Positions 15,359 to 20,715 of a stretch of DNA of 20,715 bases are shown piece after piece (the first letter of the stretch is position 1; each line of letters starts with the position of its first letter). A program made the position numbers and the translations under genes. The stretch lies in NCBI GenBank assembly GCA_900551365.1, contig URVZ01000024.1:1-20715 (forward strand), read 5' to 3'. This DNA is from an uncultured Collinsella sp. Lineage in GTDB: Bacteria > Actinomycetota > Coriobacteriia > Coriobacteriales > Coriobacteriaceae. The notes below the pieces were generated by a model, which worked only from the letters and a program-made list of their open reading frames with translations, was not told where the DNA came from and did no database searches.

Positions 15359-15387
15359 TTGCCGTTTGCCGCTTGGGGTTTTGTAAC
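15359..15387 (+). promoter_or_regulatory. Possible promoter of the YtcJ-like gene
   Basis: TTGCCG (15359-15364) and TGTAAC (15382-15387) are spaced by 17 bp inside the 156-bp region shared with the divergent M20 gene. Both boxes are moderate matches. No clear minus-strand promoter was seen; TACGAT around 15312-15317 is the best -10 guess for M20. Confidence 0.3.
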
Positions 15388-15432
15388 AAGAGTGGGGGAG
15401 TACACTCGGGGGTGTTGAATTTCCTGCCAGAG

Positions 15433-17082
15433 ATGGGGATGCCCATGCAGCATATCGATCGGATTATCCGCTCCAAGAACGTTTTTACCGCCCAAGACGG
15501 CATCGATGCCGCCCGCGAGCTGGCGATTGCCATTGCAGGCGATCGCATCGTCGCAGTCGGCGCGCCCGATGACGTGATTGCCGCCGCACCTGCTGCCACG
15601 CCGGTAGTCGACTACGGCGAGCAATTCATCTGCCCCGGTTTCCATGATGCGCACCTGCACTTCTTCCATACCTCGGTCGGTTCCTCGCCGTACATGCTCA
15701 TGGATATGGGCACGTCAGAGGCGGCACTGGTGCAGCATGCGCTCAAGTTTTCCCAAGGCTTGCCCGATGACGCCTGGGTCGTGACCCAGGGCTGGCGCGA
15801 TTACCGCTGGGATCCGCCTGAGCACCCTACCAAGGCTTCCCTCGACGCCGCCTTCCCCGATCGCCCCTGTGTTATGTATTCGGGCGATGGGCATACCCTG
15901 TGGCTCAACAGCCGCGCACTCGAAGCCCTTGGCGTGACACGCGACAGTGAGCCTCCGGCGGGTGGCAGTTACGACAAAGACTCAAACGGTGAGCTTACGG
16001 GTATTGCCCACGAGGCTGCGGCCATGCAGCTGCTGCCGCGCTGTCTTGAGTGGCTGGGCGAGGACCGCATCGCGAGCGCTTACGCCGACCAGATGAAGCG
16101 TATGGCCGAGCAGGGCATCACCTCGATCTGCGATATGTCGCTCATGCCCATGCCGGGCTGTGACTTTATTCGCGACGATGTTTACGACAAGCTGCAGGCC
16201 GCCGGCAAGCTGGGCATCCGCGCCCATCTGTTTCCCACGCTGCTGGATGACCAATCGCGCTTGGAAGAACTCCAGACCCGCTACGCGAACAATGCGCTGC
16301 TCTCGGCGCCAGGCTTTAAACAGTTCTTCGACGGCGTGTCGAGCGAGCATACCGCATACCTCACTGAGCCCTATACCAACCCGCGCTTCCCGGGCGACCA
16401 GGGTCGTCTGACGGTTCCTGTCGAGCGCATGCGCAAGTTGGTTCTAGCGGCAGCCGAGCGTGGCCACACCGTGCGCATCCACGTTATCGGCGACGGTGCC
16501 ATCCATGCCGCACTCGATATCTTTGAGGAGGCGGCAGAGCTATACGGTCTGCCCCCGCACGGCCATAATACGCTTGAGCATTTGGAGAATCTGCTGCCCG
16601 AGGACATCGATCGTCTGCGCAAGCTCAACGTCATTGCCTCGAGCCAGCCTTGCCACATCACGCTCGACCCGGGTGGCCCGGAGCGCGACCTGGGCCTGGA
16701 GCGCAGCCGCATCATGTGGCCGTTTGCGACCTATAAGCAACGCGGCATCCGCCAAGCTTTCGGCACCGATAGCCCCATCACGGCCGTTACCAGCATGAAC
16801 GTGCTCTACACGGCCATCACGCGCCAAGACCCCCGCAGCCACTGGCCCGAGGGCGGCTGGCTCCCCAGCGAGCGCGTCGACGCGGCTACAGCTCTGCGCA
16901 ACTACACCCTGGGCAGCGCCTATGCAGCGGGCGACGAGCAAAACCTAGGCAGCTTGGAGCCCGGCAAGTATGCCGACCTGGTAGTCCTGGACCAAAACCC
17001 GCTCACTGTCGATCCACAAGAGCTCCAGGCTACCAAGGTTCAGGCCACCTACCTGGCAGGTAACTTGATTTACGAGCGCTAA
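15433..17082 (+). CDS. YtcJ-like metal-dependent amidohydrolase
   Basis: A protein of about 549 residues of the amidohydrolase_3/YtcJ family, cytoplasmic TIM-barrel hydrolases that act on amides or imides; the true substrate is unknown. Motifs: an N-terminal beta-sandwich half ending in CPGFHDAHLHFFHT (the HxH metal ligands H74 and H76), DAWVVTQGWRDYRW near residue 116, VRIHVIGDGAIHAALD with a further His ligand, HNTLEHLENL with another, FGTDSPITAV with the conserved Asp, and the closing LEPGKYADLVVLDQNPLTV that returns to the sandwich. The start is uncertain. In-frame ATGs at 15433, 15439 and 15445 and a GTG at 15412 (GGGGGAG upstream) are all possible; the first ATG is used. The frame is open far upstream only because it runs antisense through the M20 gene. 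The gene ends in its own terminator. Confidence 0.87.
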   Translation: MGMPMQHIDRIIRSKNVFTAQDGIDAARELAIAIAGDRIVAVGAPDDVIAAAPAATPVVDYGEQFICPGFHDAHLHFFHTSVGSSPYMLMDMGTSEAALVQHALKFSQGLPDDAWVVTQGWRDYRWDPPEHPTKASLDAAFPDRPCVMYSGDGHTLWLNSRALEALGVTRDSEPPAGGSYDKDSNGELTGIAHEAAAMQLLPRCLEWLGEDRIASAYADQMKRMAEQGITSICDMSLMPMPGCDFIRDDVYDKLQAAGKLGIRAHLFPTLLDDQSRLEELQTRYANNALLSAPGFKQFFDGVSSEHTAYLTEPYTNPRFPGDQGRLTVPVERMRKLVLAAAERGHTVRIHVIGDGAIHAALDIFEEAAELYGLPPHGHNTLEHLENLLPEDIDRLRKLNVIASSQPCHITLDPGGPERDLGLERSRIMWPFATYKQRGIRQAFGTDSPITAVTSMNVLYTAITRQDPRSHWPEGGWLPSERVDAATALRNYTLGSAYAAGDEQNLGSLEPGKYADLVVLDQNPLTVDPQELQATKVQATYLAGNLIYER

Positions 17083-17101
17083 GTATTCATGCCGTACCGT
17101 T

Positions 17102-17149
17102 AAGCGCGGCTCGGGCAGCCAATTTTGGGATAACGCTCGAGCCGCGTTT
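17102..17149 (+). terminator. Terminator of the YtcJ-like gene
   Basis: AAGCGCGGCTCG (17102-17113) pairs with CGAGCCGCGTTT (17138-17149) with one G-U pair, ending in TTT and followed by GTTTG. The loop is long (24 nt) and partly self-complementary. Confidence 0.65.
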
Positions 17150-17340
17150 GTTTGCCGGTGAGGATTTGTTAGGAGCGTCCCCGCTCTGCTGGATTTGGGC
17201 GCAGGGCGGACGCGCCGCTGCCCTGCGCGCTCAATTTGGACATCAGCAATGCTGCCTCTTGGTGTTTTGCATACTTCCCATTACAGATTGCATAAAAAGG
17301 CTGGGATGTTCTTCTTGATCCTGATGTACCCCCGCCCGTG
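17150..17340. other. Non-coding stretch with a GC-rich hairpin
   Basis: No open frame here has a ribosome-binding site or recognisable protein. The only structure is a 9-bp hairpin, GCGCAGGGC (17199-17207) with GCCCTGCGC (17220-17228), overlapping an alternative pairing of GCGTCC (17175-17180) with GGACGC (17208-17213). It may be decayed sequence, or part of the repeat-rich region that continues to about 17835. Confidence 0.4.
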
Positions 17341-17577
17341 CCGTGCAAAAAACGGAGTATTCAGCACCGCGCGCTCCGCCGGTGCCGCTGCGGCTGAGTA
17401 ACGTTGCGGAGATTGACGTCATTTTGGGCTCCGGTACGGCGCGAGGCATACCTTTTTGTCTTGACGGGGTTTGCCTGCGACTTAAATCGCCGGTCGATGG
17501 CGTCCTTGGGATCAATATGGTGTGTCCGGCGCGTATGCAGTCGTCCTGGCTTGCTGAATACTCCCAAAAATGCACGG
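17341..17577. repeat. 237-bp element bounded by 26-bp inverted repeats
   Basis: The left end reads CCGTGCA, then AAAAAC, then GGAGTATTCAGCA (17341-17366). The complement of the right end (17552-17577) reads CCGTGCA, then TTTTTG, then GGAGTATTCAGCA. So 20 of 26 positions match and the six-base middle is A-rich at one end and T-rich at the other. A third, shorter CTGAATA box lies at 17659-17665. No transposase is inside, so a MITE-like non-autonomous element or a structured RNA is possible. A frame from GTG 17343 to 17684 is open across all three boxes and reads Glu-Tyr-Ser, Glu-Tyr-Ser and Glu-Tyr-Gln at them, but it has no ribosome-binding site and a minus-strand frame (17243-17650) is open as well, so no gene is called. 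Confidence 0.6.
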
Positions 17578-17681
17578 CGCTCCCCAGGGGACCCGTGCGC
17601 GCAGCGAAAACCATGCCCACGTTCCTATCCGCATCGCCATTTTGCTGCACTGACTTTTCTGAATACCAGGCTCGAATTAGT

Positions 17682-17834
17682 TAACCTAGCTCCCGGGGCG
17701 GACCGGAGGGCATGAAGTTTGTCGCGAGTTCCGCACGCAAAGGAAAGCACTTAATGTGCTTTCCGTCTTGCGCAGGACTGTAGAGCAGCAAACTTCATGC
17801 CCTCCGGTCCGCCCCGGGAGCCACCGCTAAGTTA
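17682..17834. repeat. Long foldback element upstream of groES
   Basis: A perfect 33-bp inverted repeat (17689-17721 with 17789-17821) flanks a 67-nt centre that itself folds: GGAAAGCAC (17742-17750) with GTGCTTTCC (17756-17764), and CGCAA (17736-17740) with TTGCG (17768-17772). Outside the perfect arms, TAACCTAGC (17682-17690) can pair with GCTAAGTTA (17826-17834) past a 6-nt offset, one mismatch. The whole 153 bp is therefore close to one giant hairpin. No T tract follows, no coding frame is evident, and it ends about 155 bp before groES. Confidence 0.85.
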
Positions 17835-17990
17835 TCCCCCGGCATTCAGAAAATCTAAGTGCCAAAAAATAAGATTTTTTGACTCCGTGTTGTATAACCC
17901 GCCATTCGTGGGTACCATTCAACGCGTACGCAAACGAAGTAGGGAAACCCGCACGGCTCAACCGCGCGGCCCAAAAAGGAGGAAACAAGC
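17835..17990 (+). promoter_or_regulatory. groESL control region
   Basis: AAAATCT (17850-17856) pairs with AGATTTT (17872-17878) and T's follow, a weak AU hairpin that could act as a terminator for transcripts from the left. The best promoter-like pair is TTGTAT (17890-17895) and TACCAT (17913-17918) at 17-bp spacing, a poor match. No CIRCE operator (TTAGCACTC and its inverted copy) or HspR HAIR site is present. AAAAAGGAGG immediately precedes groES. Confidence 0.35.
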
Positions 17991-18284
17991 ATGTCGTCTT
18001 TGAAGCCGCTTGCAGATCGCGTCCTGGTCAAGCCCGACGAGGCCGAGCAGAAGACCGCTTCTGGTCTGTACATCGCTAGCAACGCTCAGGAGAAGCCGCA
18101 GCGCGGCACCATCGTTGCCGTTGGCGCCGGTAAGGTCAACGACAAGGGTGAGCGCATCCCCATGGACGTCAAGGTCGGTGACGTTGTCATCTATGGTAAG
18201 TTCGGTGGCAACGAGGTCAAGGTCGACGGCGAGAAGTATCTGCTGATGCGCGCCGACGACATCTACGCCGTCGTCGAGGCCTAG
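17991..18284 (+). CDS. groES: Co-chaperonin GroES (Hsp10)
   Basis: The 97-residue, full-length lid subunit of the GroEL folding chamber. It opens with the family signature LKPLADRVLVKPDEAEQKTASG (about residues 4-25), carries the mobile GroEL-binding loop around residues 17-33, and has the VAVGAGKVNDKGERIPMDVKVGD segment and the YGKFGGNEVKVDGEKYLL strand of the dome. AAAAAGGAGG lies about nine bases before the ATG. Codon use is strongly biased toward a small set, as in groEL, fitting high expression. groEL follows after 96 bp, probably in one operon. Confidence 0.97.
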   Translation: MSSLKPLADRVLVKPDEAEQKTASGLYIASNAQEKPQRGTIVAVGAGKVNDKGERIPMDVKVGDVVIYGKFGGNEVKVDGEKYLLMRADDIYAVVEA

Positions 18285-18320
18285 TCTCGTCAGAATCTCT
18301 GATTCGTCTTTGAACGCGAT

Positions 18321-18354
18321 CGTCGCATAGGACTCGGAAGCGGCGACGCGAGTC
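18321..18354 (+). other. Competing helices in the groES-groEL gap
   Basis: CGTCGC (18321-18326) can pair with GCGACG (18343-18348), and GACTCG (18331-18336) with CGAGTC (18349-18354). The two stems interlock and have no linker between their 3' halves, so they are mutually exclusive rather than a normal pseudoknot. They end ten bases before the groEL ribosome-binding site (GGAGG, 18366-18370) and could modulate its access. Confidence 0.3.
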
Positions 18355-18380
18355 ACATTTCTTTTGGAGGATTACCTACC

Positions 18381-20018
18381 ATGGCAAAGAACATTACGTT
18401 CAACACCGATGCCCGCGCTAAGCTTGCCAAGGGCGTCAACACTCTGGCCGACGCCGTTACCGTCACCATGGGCCCCAAGGGCCGCTACGTTGCGCTGCAG
18501 CGCACGTTCGGTGCTCCGACCATCACCAACGACGGCGTTTCTGTCGCCAAGGAGATCGAGCTCGAGGACAACATCGAGAACATGGGCGCTCAGCTGGTGA
18601 AGGAGGTCGCCACCAAGACCAACGACACCGTGGGTGACGGCACCACCACCGCAACCCTGCTCGCTCAAGCCATCGTCAACGACGGTCTGCGCAACGTCGC
18701 CGCCGGCGCCAACCCGCTGGCCATCCGTCGCGGCATCGACAAGGCTGTAAACGCCGCTGTCGCCGAGATGAAGAAGCAGGCCAAGCCGGTCGAGACCAAG
18801 GAGCAGATCGCTTCCGTCGGTACCATCTCTGCCGGTGACCCCGAGGTCGGCGAGAAGATCGCCGAGGCCATGGAGGTTGTGGGTAAGGACGGCGTCATCA
18901 CCGTCGAGGATTCCCAGACGTTTGACATCACCATCGACACCGTCGAGGGCATGCAGTTCGACAAGGGCTATGTCTCCGCTTACTTCGTCACGGACAACGA
19001 CCGCATGGAGGCCGTGATGAAGGATCCGTACATCCTCATCACCGACCAGAAGATCTCCAGCGTTCAGGACATCATGCCTGTTCTCGAGGCTGTCCAGCGC
19101 GCCGGCCGTGGCCTGCTCATCATCGCTGAGGACATCGATGGCGAGGCTCTGCCGACCCTCGTCCTCAACAAGATCCGTGGCGCCCTCAACGTCTGCGCCG
19201 TCAAGGCCCCGGGCTACGGCGATCGCCGCAAGCGCATCCTGGAGGACATCGCCGTCCTCACCGGTGGCCAGGCTGCTCTGGACGAGCTGGGCGTGAAGGT
19301 CGCTGACATCACCGCCGATATGCTCGGTACCGCTAAGTCCGTCACTATCTCCAAGGACAACACCGTCGTCGTCGGCGGCGCTGGCTCCAAGGAGGCCATC
19401 GACGCCCGCATCGCTCAGATCAAGGGCGAGATGGAGAACACCACTTCTGACTTTGACCGTGAGAAGCTCCAGGAGCGCCTGGCCAAGCTCTCCGGTGGCG
19501 TTGCCGTCATCAAGGTCGGCGCTGCTACCGAGTCCGAGCTCAAGGAGATCAAGCATCGCGTCGAGGACGCTCTGCAGGCTACCCGCGCTGCTGTCGAGGA
19601 GGGCATTGTCGCCGGTGGCGGCGTCGCCTTCATGGACGCTGCTCCTGCGCTCGATGCTGTCGAGATCGACGACCCCGAGGAGAAGATCGGCGTCGACATC
19701 GTCAAGAAGGCTCTGACTGCTCCGGTCGCTACTATCGCCAAGAACGCTGGTTTTGAGGGCGCTGTCGTGGTCGACAAGGTTGCCGAGCTGCCCGCCGGCC
19801 AGGGTCTCAACTCTGCCAACGGCGAGTGGGGCGACATGATCGAGATGGGCGTCCTCGACCCCGTCAAGGTCAGCCGCGTCACCCTGCAGAACGCTGCTTC
19901 TGTCGCTAGCCTGATCCTCATCACCGAGGCTACCGTCTCCGATGTGCCCAAGAACACTCAGCTTGAGGACGCTATCGCTGCTGCCACCGCTGGTCAGCAG
20001 GGCGGCGGTATGTACTAA
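18381..20018 (+). CDS. groEL: Chaperonin GroEL (Hsp60)
   Basis: A 545-residue, full-length subunit of the double-ring ATP-driven folding chamber. Landmarks are the N-terminal AKNITFNTDARAKLAKGV, the nucleotide site VTMGPKGRYV, NDGVSVAKEI and GDGTTTATLL (residues 85-94, catalytic-type Asp at 86), the apical domain with DKGYVSAYFVTDNDRMEA, the hinge and equatorial return with EEGIVAGGGVAFMDA, and a short Gly-rich tail ending GGGMY rather than repeated GGM. TTTTGGAGG precedes the ATG. Codon use is strongly biased, and as a by-product the opposite strand stays open over its whole length. No second groEL copy is in the window. Confidence 0.97.
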   Translation: MAKNITFNTDARAKLAKGVNTLADAVTVTMGPKGRYVALQRTFGAPTITNDGVSVAKEIELEDNIENMGAQLVKEVATKTNDTVGDGTTTATLLAQAIVNDGLRNVAAGANPLAIRRGIDKAVNAAVAEMKKQAKPVETKEQIASVGTISAGDPEVGEKIAEAMEVVGKDGVITVEDSQTFDITIDTVEGMQFDKGYVSAYFVTDNDRMEAVMKDPYILITDQKISSVQDIMPVLEAVQRAGRGLLIIAEDIDGEALPTLVLNKIRGALNVCAVKAPGYGDRRKRILEDIAVLTGGQAALDELGVKVADITADMLGTAKSVTISKDNTVVVGGAGSKEAIDARIAQIKGEMENTTSDFDREKLQERLAKLSGGVAVIKVGAATESELKEIKHRVEDALQATRAAVEEGIVAGGGVAFMDAAPALDAVEIDDPEEKIGVDIVKKALTAPVATIAKNAGFEGAVVVDKVAELPAGQGLNSANGEWGDMIEMGVLDPVKVSRVTLQNAASVASLILITEATVSDVPKNTQLEDAIAAATAGQQGGGMY

Positions 20019-20044
20019 GGCCGACAAGGTCTAGAACTCCCACC

Positions 20045-20188
20045 GGGAATCCGGGGGCGTGACGGGGCTTCTCTCCGGAACGTCCTCGGACATGCAAAGA
20101 GGCTCCGCATCGCGCTTCGCGCTGCGGAGCCTCTTTGCGTCCTGCGGAATGTTCTGGGGAGAAACCCCGTCGCGCCCTGCGGATTCCC
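20045..20188. repeat. Long foldback element downstream of groEL
   Basis: A near-continuous 144-nt hairpin. The outer arm GGGAATCCGG...GACGGGG (20045-20067) pairs with CCCCGTC...CGGATTCCC (20165-20188) with only a one-base bulge and G-U pairs. A middle arm (20069-20083 with 20149-20163) has three G-U pairs. The inner perfect 16-bp stem is GCAAAGAGGCTCCGCA (20094-20109) with its complement (20123-20138), closed by GCGC-TTC-GCGC. It starts 27 bp after the groEL stop. There is no T tract after any stem, so it is not a canonical terminator, though it may serve to end or stabilise groESL mRNA. The 150 bp that follow hold no gene. Confidence 0.85.
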
Positions 20189-20274
20189 TGCGTTTACGGC
20201 CTTGGGGTCGGCGTGGGCGGAGGACGTGGTTGATGGGGTGTCGGCGCAGTAAGAAGATTAATAAAATAGGGTGC

Positions 20275-20300
20275 CCATTCGCCAATAGGCGGCAGAATGG
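20275..20300 (-). terminator. Probable terminator of the sirtuin gene
   Basis: CCATTC (20275-20280) pairs with GAATGG (20295-20300) and GCC (281-283 of this kilobase) with GGC (288-290), loop AATA. On the minus strand the stem is followed by GCACCCTATTTTATT, a T-rich tail. It lies about 40 bp past the sirtuin stop codon. Confidence 0.5.
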
Positions 20301-20339
20301 CCTGCGGTGCTGAGGAATGATTTTCGCTTTGTCAGGTAA

Positions 20340-20715
20340 TCAGACTAAAGCGCTTTGAAGAAATCCATCTATATCGTCATCTACGAGGATGCTCCTGCCA
20401 GCGATTGCGGCCGGTGCGCACGCCCCTCCTATGTTTACGCAGGCGTACGCCGCACGGCCGTTTTGTGCCACGGCGTTCCAGAAGGGGTATTTGATGATGA
20501 CGGGCGTGTTGTCTCCGACGCCCAGCTCCAGGTACAGGATGCGGTCGCCAGAGTGCGCCTCGCAGAATGCGCGGTAGCGGGCGGCTGCCTCGTGCCATCC
20601 GCGGTCCTCGCAGAAAGAGCCGTCGATGCGCAGGTTGGGAACCATGGGCGCCCCGCAGCGCGGGCAGCGGGGAACGAGCTCGCTCGGCACCCGCTGGTCT
20701 TTCTGGAGCTCCGCC
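20340..20715 (-). CDS. SIR2-family NAD-dependent deacylase, C-terminal part (runs off the window)
   Basis: Only the last 124 or so residues are present; the reading frame is open to the right edge, where it reads AELQKDQRVPSELVPRCPRC, so the true start lies beyond 20715. The segment has one zinc-type CPRC pair, then GAPMVPNLR, and the strongly conserved-looking ILYLELGVGDNTPVIIKYPFWNAV and AYACVNIG stretches. These match the C-terminal half of sirtuins of the macrodomain-associated (SirTM, class M) type, which remove or add ADP-ribose or acyl groups on proteins using NAD. The catalytic His and NAD-binding Gly-rich loop fall outside the window, so activity cannot be judged. It is convergent with groEL and has a probable terminator after its stop. 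Confidence 0.8.
   Translation of the reverse strand, partial: AELQKDQRVPSELVPRCPRCGAPMVPNLRIDGSFCEDRGWHEAAARYRAFCEAHSGDRILYLELGVGDNTPVIIKYPFWNAVAQNGRAAYACVNIGGACAPAAIAGRSILVDDDIDGFLQSALV

Noticed and set aside
13822..15432. Long open frame that would extend the YtcJ-like protein to 1086 residues
   Set aside because: It runs antisense through the M20 gene, whose motifs are clear; high GC and codon bias keep the opposite frame open. The translated extension resembles no protein domain.
15277..15669. N-terminal extension of the M20 protein to 618 residues
   Set aside because: It lies antisense to the start of the YtcJ-like gene and upstream of the only good ribosome-binding site; M20 homology starts after 15276.
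17243..17650. 135-codon minus-strand frame across the inverted-repeat element
   Set aside because: No ribosome-binding site or recognisable domain, and the opposite strand is open too; more likely non-coding, though kept as an open question in the findings.
17742..17764. CIRCE-like operator within the foldback
   Set aside because: The GGAAAGCAC/GTGCTTTCC hairpin contains AGCAC but does not match TTAGCACTC-N9-GAGTGCTAA; the spacer is only five bases.
18321..18354. H-type pseudoknot before groEL
   Set aside because: The two stems interlock, but the third loop would have zero nucleotides to cross a 6-bp helix, which is not feasible; treated as alternative helices.
18372..20027. 551-codon open frame antisense to groEL
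   Set aside because: A by-product of the strongly biased codons of groEL; the translation is low-complexity and rich in Asp, Leu, Val and Gly, with no domain features.
1..20715. tRNA, rRNA or CRISPR arrays
   Set aside because: No cloverleaf with a TTCRA arm and no regularly spaced repeat-spacer pattern was found in any intergenic stretch.

Overview
The window looks like chromosomal DNA from a gut actinobacterium of the class Coriobacteriia, most likely Collinsella or a close relative. This is an inference from three things: GC-rich codon use, the membrane-anchored Asp23 module (amaP, DUF2273, asp23), and the family mix, which includes an OPT-type peptide transporter, zinc-ribbon DUF4013/DUF4234 membrane proteins and a YtcJ amidohydrolase. 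No rRNA, tRNA, CRISPR array, integrase or transposase was found. Layout, left to right. 1-1935: an OPT-family transporter on the minus strand with its own terminator. 2012-4850: housekeeping genes on the plus strand, namely type III pantothenate kinase (coaX), a dCMP-deaminase-family enzyme, a small Nfu iron-sulfur carrier and prolipoprotein diacylglyceryl transferase (lgt). 4934-8089: a large DUF6020 membrane protein and the YebC/TACO1-type translation factor. 8255-9733: a compact three-gene envelope-stress operon (amaP, DUF2273, Asp23) closed by a strong terminator. 9941-13706: a YitT transporter-like protein, then three small-to-medium membrane proteins, two of which carry an almost interchangeable N-terminal zinc ribbon; the third (DUF2752) has a CPGC motif. 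13813-17082: an M20 amidohydrolase (minus) and a YtcJ-like amidohydrolase (plus), transcribed divergently from a shared control region of about 156 bp. 17083-17990: about 900 bp without a convincing gene but rich in inverted repeats. 17991-20018: groES-groEL. 20019-20715: a second very long foldback, then the 3' end of a macrodomain-type sirtuin gene on the minus strand that runs off the window. How the genes fit together: most of the window is ordinary core metabolism and envelope upkeep. CoaX feeds coenzyme A synthesis, Lgt starts lipoprotein maturation, Nfu carries Fe-S clusters, AmaP/DUF2273/Asp23 form a membrane-bound stress complex, GroESL folds proteins, and the two amidohydrolases probably trim N-acylated or amide substrates. 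The unusual content lies between the genes. Two foldbacks of about 145-150 bp bracket groESL. A 237-bp element is bounded by 26-bp inverted repeats. Three REP-like hairpins sharing an AAAGGGGACAGG-type core each sit directly after a stop codon. These non-coding repeats and the zinc-ribbon membrane cluster are the best candidates for something undescribed. All functional calls are by eye from motifs; no database search was run.
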